Source of the DNA: Hoylesella buccalis ATCC 35310
GTDB lineage: Bacteria; Bacteroidota; Bacteroidia; Bacteroidales; Bacteroidaceae
Direction of reading: 5' to 3'
Length of the DNA stretch: 64,000 bases
NCBI RefSeq assembly: GCF_025151385.1
Contig: NZ_CP102287.1
Coordinates: forward strand, 1,488,001 to 1,552,000
The stretch's first letter is position 1. Every line of letters begins with the position of its first letter. Positions 24,292 through 32,289 of the stretch are shown here, piece by piece. The notes below the pieces were generated by a model. That model made no database searches. It saw only the letters and a list, made by a program, of their open reading frames with translations, and was not told the DNA's origin. Made by a program: the position numbers and the translations under genes.

Positions 24292-24402
24292 ATTATCTTT
24301 CGCAAACATAATTTTGATCAGAATTAAAATGATTGGTGATTTTGTGTATTGATAGTGATTAAAATATTATCTTTGCAAAACATAATGTTTGGCAAAGATA
24401 AT
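24292..24402 (+). promoter_or_regulatory. ATPase promoter with three related palindromic sites
   Basis: Three 21-bp imperfect palindromes of form ATTATCTTT-GC-AAACATAAT occur at 24292-24312, 24366-24386 and, reversed, 24382-24402. The middle one contains the -7 box TATCTTTG (24368-24375), and the second and third overlap. The arrangement suggests operator sites, perhaps for autoregulation, but no regulator is known. Confidence 0.45.
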
Positions 24403-24412
24403 TATTGATAAT

Positions 24413-25825
24413 ATGGAATTTATAGATAGAATGGAAGAAACTGCTGCGTTCAAGCGCGCGCTGAGTCTTAGTCGGCCTGTGCTGATTGTAATTTATGGCA
24501 GGCGGCGTATTGGAAAGTCAGAACTTATCAAGCATGTTTTGACCGATCAGGATGTTTACCATCTGAGCGAAGAAGCACAGACGCAGCAGCAGATAGATTC
24601 CTTTGCTAAGACCGTTTCATTTACGTTTGACGGATTTGATCGTGTGTCATACCATGATTGGGAAACGATACTCACCTCTATCAATCTATATGTTGGAGAG
24701 AACACATCAGTTTGTTTAGATGAGTTTTCTTATCTTGTCAAGTGCGATCCTTCGCTGCCTTCCATTATTCAACGGTTAGTGGATAACAAAAAACTGAAAT
24801 ACAACCTGATACTTTGTGGTTCCTCCCAACTAATGATGCACTCATTGGTACTCAATGAGAAGTCTCCCCTATATCAACGATGTGCTTGGCAGCCAAAGCT
24901 GAAGCAACTACGTTTGCCTTATATCAAAGAAGCCCTGCATTGTTCCGACCAGCAGGCTGTTGAGGAATATGCCGTTTGGGGTGGTGTGCCACGCTATTGG
25001 GAACTCCGTGCCGACTTCGACACCTTGGAAGTGGCGGTGCACAATCTATTGGTCAATAACTATGGAACGCTGTACGATGAGCCAACTCGGTTGCTCCGTG
25101 ATGAACGTCGTGACACGGCTACATCTTTCTCTCTGCTTACTACGGTGGGCAACGGGGTGAATCGCATTTCGGAAATAGCCAGTCGTATGCAGCAGCCTGC
25201 AACTAATCTCTCTCAGCCCATCAGCATACTGACCGATTTAGGCTATGTGGAGAAAGATATACCTTTTGGCGACAATCCAAAGAGTAGCAAGAAAGGACTG
25301 TATCGACTTGGTGATAACTTTCTTTCCTTCTATTACAGGTTTATCAATCCTAACAAATATCTCATTGAACTCGACCGTCAGGATCTCGTAATGGATATTA
25401 TTCGTAAGGACTTCAGCACATACGTTGGTCAGGTTTGGGAAAGGATTTGTCGCGACTTCGTGACTGGCAATGAAATAGATGGTGTAATCTATGGCAATGC
25501 CTCACGATGGTGGGGCGGCATACCAAAAGAAGATGACAGCAATGACTACGAACAGATAGAGCTCGACCTTGTAGCTGAATCGCTCGACAAGAAGCACATC
25601 CTCGTGGCAGAATGTAAATGGCGGGAACGCGACGAGGCACAGAGCGTATATGAGCAATTAACAAGCCGTGCCAGCCGCTTACCATTCGTAAAGAAAGGGC
25701 AAAAGATACACACGATATTGTTTCTCAAAACAGAAACCAAGGCTGATGTTCCATGTTATTATCCCAAAGATATCATAGCGTCTATGCTGCAAGAGGATTC
25801 CTCCAAAAACAAAGTCTCATATTAA
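24413..25825 (+). CDS. AAA ATPase with C-terminal DUF234/nuclease-like domain
   Basis: 470 residues from ATG 24413 (MEFIDRMEETAAFKRAL, the usual start of this family; a TTG 24 bp upstream is rejected because it lies in the promoter). Walker A YGRRRIGKSELI at about 28-40, Walker B-like VCLDEFSYL, sensor LILCGSSQLMM. A winged-helix region (RISEIASRMQQPATNLSQPISIL) is followed by DUF234, with a PD-(D/E)XK-like pattern EQIELDLVAESLDKKHILVAECKW. Proteins of this ATPase_2/DUF234 family are common in archaea and Bacteroidota and of unknown role. It stands alone between tRNA-Lys and an insertion sequence, upstream of cas9. A defence role is possible but unproven. Confidence 0.82.
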   Translation: MEFIDRMEETAAFKRALSLSRPVLIVIYGRRRIGKSELIKHVLTDQDVYHLSEEAQTQQQIDSFAKTVSFTFDGFDRVSYHDWETILTSINLYVGENTSVCLDEFSYLVKCDPSLPSIIQRLVDNKKLKYNLILCGSSQLMMHSLVLNEKSPLYQRCAWQPKLKQLRLPYIKEALHCSDQQAVEEYAVWGGVPRYWELRADFDTLEVAVHNLLVNNYGTLYDEPTRLLRDERRDTATSFSLLTTVGNGVNRISEIASRMQQPATNLSQPISILTDLGYVEKDIPFGDNPKSSKKGLYRLGDNFLSFYYRFINPNKYLIELDRQDLVMDIIRKDFSTYVGQVWERICRDFVTGNEIDGVIYGNASRWWGGIPKEDDSNDYEQIELDLVAESLDKKHILVAECKWRERDEAQSVYEQLTSRASRLPFVKKGQKIHTILFLKTETKADVPCYYPKDIIASMLQEDSSKNKVSY

Positions 25826-26001
25826 CATTCTTGAGTCGGTAACTTTTTGCAGGTTATGGAAAAACTAACCGCCACAAATTAGATGACTGCGCTTTCGTTA
25901 TCTGTCTTCAAAGCAAAACAACTTGCAAATGGAAAACATAAAATAAGAAAAAGCGTGTCTTAAAGGGTCAGTCGTAAAACCCAGTTGCAACCCTCTCCCC
26001 C

Positions 26002-26994
26002 TCATGCACATAATTTCATAAGCCTATAAAGGAAGAAAGGAATATCCGTTACTCCCCTGAACTGTGCCCTGAAGGCTTTGACTTTTGCGTTGAAGGATTC
26101 AGCATTGGCATTTGTGGCTCTGTTGACAAAGAAATTGAGTATGGTATCATAATGGTTCTTAAAGGTGTCAATTACCGTATAGAAATTATCCACGCCCAAC
26201 TTCTCTACCTCGTTAAACCACTTAGCCAGTTTCAATCTTGCAGCGTCCTTGATGCTTCTGGCATTATAAATATCGGTAAGTTCCATGGCCAGGTCATAGG
26301 CTTTTTTGAGTTCCGGGTAGTTTTCAAAGATTATTTCAGCCCTTAGCCTTTGCGATTCTGTCCACTTTGACTTGTGTTTAGTCAGTATAAACTTCGCCCT
26401 GGCAAGCAGTTGCTTGCGTGTGTCACCGTTGCTGTATCTGAATGGCCTGTAGGTTTCGTTCTTGGCTTTGGCTTCCTTCATCTCCTCATTTTCTCTGTCC
26501 CTTGCCATCCACCTGTAGGCTATGCGCATGTCGTCCAAAGCGTCATAGTAAAGCTTCTGCACATGAAACCTGTCATTGGTGATGAGTGCCTTGGGGAACA
26601 CCGTGCGCGCAATGATCATCATAGAGGAAGACAAGTCGAGCGTTATCTCCTTGACAGTCTTTCTTTTGGAAAGGTCAATCTTTTCCAGAACACGAATCAC
26701 ATCTTCGGCTTTTGTTCCCCTGACCACAGCTACCAGCGTACCCCTGCCACCTTTGCCAGCCTTGTTGGTCAGAAACGTATAGACCTCACCGCTGCTCAGA
26801 CAAGTCTCATCGATACTCAGGCTCTCTCCCAGGTTCTCATCAAACAGCAGCCAGTCTCCCGCATGCGACAACTGCTCCCACTGGCGATAATCGCTGAAAT
26901 GCTCCTTGTATTGGGTGGAAAGCTGCTTGCCGTCTACGCCATAGTGAGAGCCGATACCTGTAATGCTCTCCGCAGTAGACTCAATTCTATTCTT
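26002..26994 (-). CDS. IS transposase, catalytic part (ORF2, ISL3/ISAon1-like)
   Basis: About 330 residues open from just after the A-run at 26993-26996. No ATG is present, and a TTG at 26871 would start too late. DDE-type catalytic core: first Asp in LSIDETCLSS, second in ALITNDRFHVQKLYYDALDD, and Glu in NANAESFNAKVKAF, the ISL3-like pattern. It is in the +1 frame relative to the upstream frame. The ORF1 codons TTT TTA AAA GAA TAG overlap TAA AAG AAT AGA in this frame. Expression therefore needs a +1 shift or slippage on the T6A4 run. The stop codon lies inside the left terminal repeat. Confidence 0.85.
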   Translation of the reverse strand, partial: KNRIESTAESITGIGSHYGVDGKQLSTQYKEHFSDYRQWEQLSHAGDWLLFDENLGESLSIDETCLSSGEVYTFLTNKAGKGGRGTLVAVVRGTKAEDVIRVLEKIDLSKRKTVKEITLDLSSSMMIIARTVFPKALITNDRFHVQKLYYDALDDMRIAYRWMARDRENEEMKEAKAKNETYRPFRYSNGDTRKQLLARAKFILTKHKSKWTESQRLRAEIIFENYPELKKAYDLAMELTDIYNARSIKDAARLKLAKWFNEVEKLGVDNFYTVIDTFKNHYDTILNFFVNRATNANAESFNAKVKAFRAQFRGVTDIPFFLYRLMKLCA

Positions 26995-27331
26995 TTAAAA
27001 AAGAAACGAACTCAGGGGAAAGTTTGCTGCCCTCAGTTGTCAAGTCATCGTAAGAATAACTGAATATCTCACCCGTGGAACTGTCACGCCATTTTCGACG
27101 GCGGACATGAAGGTAAACGGGCTTGCCACGAAGGGGAAAGTCATGGACAACCCGTTCGGCGGTAAAGCCGTAACTGCTTACCGTGCCGGACTTGCGGTCA
27201 ACCTCTTCCATAAAGTTACGCTCATCCAACCAGAAGTCTATCTGGGAAATACTCTCTTGGATATCTATCACATCAAAATAATCTGCGAGTATCTCTGGAA
27301 AGATACAACGCAACAATTGCTCGGTCTTCAT
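26987..27331 (-). CDS. IS transposase N-terminal part (ORF1, ISAon1-like)
   Basis: 114 residues, MKTEQLLRCIFPEILADYFD at the N-terminus and FLRGKPVYLHVRRRKWRD-like zinc-ribbon-region sequence in the middle (here FPLRGKPVYLHVRRRKW), ending SFLKE. It matches the separately annotated N-terminal region of ISAon1-family transposases and contributes DNA binding. It ends 8 bp into the T6A4 overlap with the catalytic frame. Confidence 0.8.
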   Translation of the reverse strand: MKTEQLLRCIFPEILADYFDVIDIQESISQIDFWLDERNFMEEVDRKSGTVSSYGFTAERVVHDFPLRGKPVYLHVRRRKWRDSSTGEIFSYSYDDLTTEGSKLSPEFVSFLKE

Positions 27332-27439
27332 GATGCAAAGATAACAAATACTTATGAAATTATGTGCATGAGAGGGAGAGGGGATGCAACTGGGTTTTAC
27401 GACTGACCCGTCTTAAAGACGAGTGATAATACACTCTCA

Positions 27440-27524
27440 ACAAAATAAGCCCCTCCGAAGAGGGGCTGTAGGATTTGCATCCTTCGGCATATAGCCTTAT
27501 TGTGATAAGATGTAGAATATCTTA
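27440..27524 (-). ncRNA. tracrRNA of the type II-C CRISPR system
   Basis: Read on the minus strand. The anti-repeat ATTCTACATC-TTAT-CACAA pairs with the 5' half of the CRISPR repeat (TTGTG and GATGTAGAAT with an internal bulge). The nexus hairpin AAGGC-TATAT-GCCG follows, then GGAT-GCAA-ATCC, then a terminator stem AGCCCCTC-TTCG-GAGGGGCT with TTATTTTG. This order (anti-repeat, AATAAGGC nexus, terminator) is typical of II-C tracrRNAs. Its promoter (-33 TTTG at 27558-27561, 20-nt spacer, -7 TACATTTG at 27530-27537) diverges from that of cas9. Exact ends are inferred. Confidence 0.88.
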
Positions 27525-27529
27525 TGTGG

Positions 27530-27578
27530 CAAATGTAAACAAAATATTTGTTACTAACAAATGTTTTTTCTAATTTTA
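27530..27578. promoter_or_regulatory. Divergent tracrRNA/cas9 promoters sharing a perfect palindrome
   Basis: A 17-bp perfect palindrome ATTTGTTACTAACAAAT (27546-27562) supplies a TTTG -33 box to each strand. Leftward: TTTG, 20-nt spacer, TACATTTG (27530-27537) for tracrRNA. Rightward: TTTG (27547-27550), 20-nt spacer, TAATTTTA (27571-27578) for cas9, with one mismatch in the -7 box. The two promoters are symmetric about the palindrome centre. Confidence 0.7.
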
Positions 27579-27598
27579 CAGAAATAAATTTATTTATC

Positions 27599-30500
27599 AT
27601 GAACAAACGCATATTAGGATTGGATACTGGCACCAACAGTTTGGGGTGGGCAGTAGTTGATTGGGACGAGCACGCCCAGAATTACGAGCTTATTAAATAT
27701 GGTGATGTTATCTTTCAAGAAGGTGTAAAAATTGAAAAAGGGATAGAATCTTCTAAGGCTGCTGAGCGTTCGGGGTATAAGGCTATACGGAAACAATATT
27801 TTCGACGCCGCTTACGCAAAATACAAGTGTTGAAGGTGCTGGTGAAATATCATCTTTGTCCGTATTTGAGTGATGATGATTTACGACAGTGGCACTTACA
27901 GAAGCAATATCCTAAAAGCGATGAGTTGATGTTGTGGCAGCGTACAAGCGATAAAGAGGGGAAAAATCCTTATTATGATAGACATAGATGTCTGCACGAG
28001 AAATTAGATTTAACGGTTGAGGCTGATAGATATACCTTAGGTCGTGCTTTATATCATTTAACGCAACGGCGTGGCTTTTTAAGTAATCGACTGGACACCA
28101 GTGCAGATAATAAAGAAAACGGAGTGGTGAAATCGGGAATTTCGCAACTATCTACAGAAATGGAAGAAGCGGGATGCGAATATCTTGGAGATTATTTTTA
28201 TAAACTCTATGATGAACAAGGTAACAAGGTACGCATCAGACAAAGGTACACAGACCGTAATAAACATTATCAGCATGAGTTTGATGCTATTTGTGAAAAG
28301 CAAGAACTAAGCAGCGAGTTAATAGAAGATTTGCAACGAGCCATCTTCTTTCAACTTCCGCTTAAATCGCAAAGGCACGGTGTAGGCAGGTGTACTTTTG
28401 AAAGAGGGAAGCCGCGTTGTGCCGATTCGCATCCTGATTATGAAGAATTTAGAATGCTTTGTTTTGTCAACAACATTCAGGTAAAAGGACCTCACGATTT
28501 AGAACTACGTCCCTTAACTTACGAGGAGCGAGAGAAAATTGAACCTTTGTTTTTCCGTAAATCAAAACCTAATTTCGACTTTGAAGACATAGCCAAGGCA
28601 TTGGCAGGCAAGAAAAACTACGTTTGGATACATGACAAAGAAGAAAGAGCTTACAAGTTTAATTATAGAATGACACAGGGCGTGCCTGGATGTCCTACTA
28701 CAGCACAGTTGAAAAGCATATTTGGCGATGATTGGAAGACGGGTATCGCCGAAACATATACACTTGTTCAAAAGAAGAACGGGAGTAAGAGTTTGCAAGA
28801 AATGGTGGACGATGTTTGGAATGTGTTGTATTCTTTTTCATCGGTTGAAAAGCTAAAAGAGTTTGCTTATCACAAGTTGCAGTTGGATGAGGAAAGTGCA
28901 GAGAAGTTTGCAAAGATAAAACTAAGTCACAGTTTTGCAGCGCTAAGCCTGAAAGTGATACGCAAATTTTTACCGTTCTTGCGCAAGGGAATGTATTATA
29001 CACATGCTTCGTTCTTTGCGAACATTCCTACCATAGTAGGTAAAGAAATATGGAACAACGAGCAGAACAGAAAGTATATCATGGAGAATGTTGGTGAACT
29101 GGTTTTCAATTATCAACCTAAACATCGCGAAGTACAAGGAACTATTGAAATGTTGATTAAAGATTTTCTTGCAAACAACTTCGAGTTACCAGCAGGGGCA
29201 ACAGACAAACTATATCATCCTTCTATGATAGAAACCTACCCTAATGCGCAACGCAACGACTTTGGCATACTGCAATTGGGCTCGCCACGAACCAATGCCA
29301 TCCGAAATCCTATGGCTATGCGCTCTCTACATATCTTGAGACGGGTGGTAAATCAGTTGTTGAAAGAAAGTATTATTGACGAAAATACGGAAGTACATGT
29401 TGAGTACGCCCGAGAATTGAATGATGCCAATAAGCGAAAAGCAATTGCAGATAGGCAAAAAGAGCAAGACAAACAACACAAAAAATATGGTGATGAAATA
29501 AGGAAGTTATACAAAGAAGAAACAGGAAAAGAGATTGAACCAACTCAAACAGATGTGTTAAAGTTTCAACTTTGGGAGGAACAAAACCACCATTGCTTAT
29601 ATACAGGTGAACAAATAAGCATCACCGACTTTATTGGGAGTAATCCGAAATTTGATATAGAGCACACTATTCCACAGAGTGTTGGTGGAGACAGCACACA
29701 GATGAACCTTACATTGTGTAACAATCGGTTTAACAGAGGGGTAAAGAAAGCGAAACTACCAACAGAACTGGCAAATCATGAGGAGATATTGACAAGAATT
29801 GAGCCGTGGAAAAACAAATATGAACAGCTGGTAAAAGAACGTGACAAGCAACGCACATTTGCTGGAATGGATAAAGCGGTGAAAGATATAAGGATACAAA
29901 AACGCCATAAGCTACAAATGGAGATAGATTATTGGCGAGGAAAGCATGAGCGATTTACCATGACCGAAGTGCCCGAAGGATTCAGTAGGAGACAGGGAAC
30001 TGGCATCGGACTTATTTCTCGTTATGCGGGGTTGTATCTCAAGTCGTTATTCCATCAAGCAGACAGTCGCAACAAGTCGAATGTTTATGTGGTAAAAGGC
30101 GTGGCAACAGCCGAGTTTCGTAAAATGTGGGGGCTGCAAAGTGAATATGAAAAGAAATGTAGAGATAATCATTCGCATCATTGTATGGATGCTATCACCA
30201 TTGCATGCATCGGAAAGAGAGAGTACGATCTCATGGCTGAATATTATCGCATGGAAGAAACATTTAGGCAAGGCAGGGGTTCCAAACCTAAATTCTCAAA
30301 ACCGTGGGCTACATTTACAGAGGATGTTCTCAACATATATAAAAACTTATTGGTAGTACACGATACTCCGAACAACATGCCGAAGCATACAAAAAAGTAT
30401 GTGCAGACATCTAAAGGAAAGGTGTTGGCTCAAGGGGACACGGCAAGAGGTAGTTTACATCTTGACACATATTATGGCGCAATAGAGCGAGATGGAGAAA

Positions 30501-31255
30501 TAAGATATGTTGTTCGGCGACCACTCAGTTCGTTTACAAAACCAGAAGAGCTTGAAAATATCGTTGACGAAACGGTGAAGCGAACCATTAAAGAAGCAAT
30601 AGCGGACAAAAATTTCAAACAGGCTATTGCAGAACCAATCTATATGAATGAGGATAAAGGCATACTTATTAAAAAGGTAAGATGTTTTGCTAATTCGGTG
30701 AAGCAGCCTATCAATATTAGGCAACATCGAGATTTGTCCAAAAAAGAATATAAACAGCAGTATCATGTAGTGAATGAAAATAATTACATGTTGGCTATTT
30801 ATGAGGGTTTGGTGAAAAATAAAGTGGTTAGAGAATTTGAAATAGTAAGCTATATCGAGGCTGCTAAATATTATAAACGAAGTCAAGACCGAAATATATT
30901 CTCGTCTATAGTGCCTACTCATAGCACAAAATATGGATTGCCACTTAAGACAAAACTTTTAATGGGGCAGCTGGTGTTAATGTTTGAAGAAAATCCTGAC
31001 GAAATACAAGTGGATAATACCAAAAACTTAGTTAAAAGACTCTACAAGGTGGTAGGTATTGAAAAAGATGGACGTATAAAATTTAAATATCATCAAGAAG
31101 CTCGTAAAGAAGGTTTGCCTATTTTTAGCACTCCTTATAAAAATAATGATGATTATGCTCCTATTTTCAGACAGAGTATAAACAATATCAACATATTAGT
31201 AGATGGTATAGATTTTAATATCGACATTCTTGGTAAAGTAACGCTTAAAGAGTAA
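27599..31255 (+). CDS. cas9: CRISPR-associated endonuclease Cas9, type II-C
   Basis: 1218 residues from ATG 27599 (MNKRILGLDTGTNSLGW). All nuclease residues are present: RuvC-I Asp9, RuvC-II Glu602 (VHVEYAREL), HNH His689 in FDIEHTIPQS with NLTLCNNRFN following, RuvC-III His861 and Asp864 (HHCMDAITIA). An arginine-rich bridge helix at about 60-80 (YKAIRKQYFRRRLRKIQ). Length and the divergent tracrRNA upstream with array downstream fit II-C systems of Bacteroidota. With crRNA:tracrRNA it cuts both strands of invading DNA. No cas1, cas2, csn2 or cas4 occurs in the window. Base composition is more AT-rich than the flanking core genes. The PAM cannot be read from sequence. Confidence 0.97.
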   Translation: MNKRILGLDTGTNSLGWAVVDWDEHAQNYELIKYGDVIFQEGVKIEKGIESSKAAERSGYKAIRKQYFRRRLRKIQVLKVLVKYHLCPYLSDDDLRQWHLQKQYPKSDELMLWQRTSDKEGKNPYYDRHRCLHEKLDLTVEADRYTLGRALYHLTQRRGFLSNRLDTSADNKENGVVKSGISQLSTEMEEAGCEYLGDYFYKLYDEQGNKVRIRQRYTDRNKHYQHEFDAICEKQELSSELIEDLQRAIFFQLPLKSQRHGVGRCTFERGKPRCADSHPDYEEFRMLCFVNNIQVKGPHDLELRPLTYEEREKIEPLFFRKSKPNFDFEDIAKALAGKKNYVWIHDKEERAYKFNYRMTQGVPGCPTTAQLKSIFGDDWKTGIAETYTLVQKKNGSKSLQEMVDDVWNVLYSFSSVEKLKEFAYHKLQLDEESAEKFAKIKLSHSFAALSLKVIRKFLPFLRKGMYYTHASFFANIPTIVGKEIWNNEQNRKYIMENVGELVFNYQPKHREVQGTIEMLIKDFLANNFELPAGATDKLYHPSMIETYPNAQRNDFGILQLGSPRTNAIRNPMAMRSLHILRRVVNQLLKESIIDENTEVHVEYARELNDANKRKAIADRQKEQDKQHKKYGDEIRKLYKEETGKEIEPTQTDVLKFQLWEEQNHHCLYTGEQISITDFIGSNPKFDIEHTIPQSVGGDSTQMNLTLCNNRFNRGVKKAKLPTELANHEEILTRIEPWKNKYEQLVKERDKQRTFAGMDKAVKDIRIQKRHKLQMEIDYWRGKHERFTMTEVPEGFSRRQGTGIGLISRYAGLYLKSLFHQADSRNKSNVYVVKGVATAEFRKMWGLQSEYEKKCRDNHSHHCMDAITIACIGKREYDLMAEYYRMEETFRQGRGSKPKFSKPWATFTEDVLNIYKNLLVVHDTPNNMPKHTKKYVQTSKGKVLAQGDTARGSLHLDTYYGAIERDGEIRYVVRRPLSSFTKPEELENIVDETVKRTIKEAIADKNFKQAIAEPIYMNEDKGILIKKVRCFANSVKQPINIRQHRDLSKKEYKQQYHVVNENNYMLAIYEGLVKNKVVREFEIVSYIEAAKYYKRSQDRNIFSSIVPTHSTKYGLPLKTKLLMGQLVLMFEENPDEIQVDNTKNLVKRLYKVVGIEKDGRIKFKYHQEARKEGLPIFSTPYKNNDDYAPIFRQSINNINILVDGIDFNIDILGKVTLKE

Positions 31256-31308
31256 GTCGATATGTTAAAGCGAAGCGTTGTGTACCTATTCAGTTAGAAT
31301 TTTTTTAG

Positions 31309-31316
31309 TATATTTG
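31309..31316 (+). promoter_or_regulatory. CRISPR leader promoter (-7 box TATATTTG)
   Basis: TAnnTTTG octamer 84 bp before the first repeat, in the 144-bp AT-rich leader between cas9 and the array. It could start pre-crRNA transcription in the cas9 direction. No TTTG at -33. Confidence 0.45.
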
Positions 31317-31399
31317 CAATAACGCTGATATATTCGAGCCACTTCTTGTATGAAAATATTTGTATAATGTACTTATATTCAATGTTTTAAATAGTACAA

Positions 31400-32093
31400 G
31401 TTGTGGTTTGATGTAGAATAAAGATATAAAGCAACTCGCAAGTTTCTCTATCAAATGACGCATAGGTTGTGGTTTGATGTAGAATCAAGATATGAAGCAA
31501 CAATAAACGCTGTCCCACCGCTGCACCGTGTGTTGTGGTTTGATGTAGAATCAAGATATGAAGCAACGGAGACGGATCAAAATCTTAACGCCCACGAGTT
31601 GTGGTTTGATGTAGAATCAAGATATAAAGCAACATATCTTCTTTGCACAGCAACAAGTAGAATGTTGTGGTTTGATGTAGAATCAAGATATAAAGCAACA
31701 CTGAACTGCCCAAAAGTGAACGGTACGTAGTTGTGGTTTGATGTAGAATCAAGATATAAAGCAACTACTTGTGAAGCACGAGCGCATTATCATTGTTGTG
31801 GTTTGATGTAGAATCAAGATATAAAGCAACAGAAGTTTATGGATTTTTGAAGAGAGAATAGTTGTGGTTTGATGTAGAATCAAGATATAAAGCAACGTAG
31901 GAGATTTAATTGAAGAATGCAAGTTAGTTGTGGTTTGATGTAGAATCAAGATATAAAGCAACATAGCGGTAAATATTTCCAGCATCGGAAAGTTGTGGTT
32001 TGATGTAGAATCAAGATATAAAGCAACCTTGTTGCCGTCCACAGAGCATCGCTCGCAGTTGTAGTTTGATGTAGAATCTTAATTGAACTTACG
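31400..32093 (+). CRISPR. CRISPR array, 11 repeats (last degenerate), 10 spacers
   Basis: 36-bp repeat beginning GTTGTGGTTTGATGTAGAAT and ending AAGATATAAAGCAAC. Repeats start at 31400, 31466, 31532, 31598, 31664, 31730, 31795, 31861, 31927, 31992 and 32058. Spacers are 30 bp except the sixth and ninth (29 bp). Repeat 1 has A for C at position 21; repeats 2 and 3 share G for A at position 29; repeats 4-10 are consensus. Repeat 11 keeps its first 21 bases except G6 to A and then diverges. Direction (leader on the cas9 side) follows from the degenerate end, and the crRNA strand follows from tracrRNA pairing. Apparent reading frames across the array are artefacts of the repeat. 32094-32289 downstream holds nothing recognisable. 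Confidence 0.98.
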
Positions 32094-32289
32094 AGCGGGT
32101 CGATATTTTACACCTATATATAAGAAGGACATAAGATAGCAAAAGAACATGGTGCCTCATCCATTCATCACCGAGCAATGTTTCAGAGTGGCACATTAGC
32201 CCCCCACCCTCGGCACTTTGCTCATCATGCTTACCATCGTCATCGCACACAAAGATTTCTTCTACGACAGCTGGGTAAGTGCAGTTTGC

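Larger units (their letters stand above)
25965..27409 (-). mobile_element. Insertion sequence, ISL3/ISAon1-like, 1445 bp
   Basis: Long terminal inverted repeats of about 58 bp start GGGTCAGTCGTAAAACCCAG at both ends and end ATGCACATAATTTCATAAG. The element is flanked by a perfect 8-bp target duplication GTCTTAAA (25957-25964 and 27410-27417), as expected for ISL3-type elements. It carries two minus-strand frames for one transposase. Inserted between the ATPase gene and the tracrRNA; its right end is about 30 bp from the tracrRNA terminator. Confidence 0.93.

Noticed and set aside
24413..25825. Naming the ATPase as part of the CRISPR system
   Set aside because: It is separated from tracrRNA by an insertion sequence, has its own promoter and belongs to a family that occurs widely without cas genes.
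31455..32042. Open frames of 91-97 codons with repeats such as LWFDVESRYEAT or YILILHQTTT
   Set aside because: They are translations of the CRISPR repeats themselves: a 36-bp repeat plus 30-bp spacers keeps the frame open. No start site or domain supports a protein.
32028..32057. Possible self-match of spacer 10 to the mltF region (shared TCCACAGAGCATC near 13070)
   Set aside because: Only 13 consecutive bases match and the flanks differ, which is within chance for a 64 kb window.
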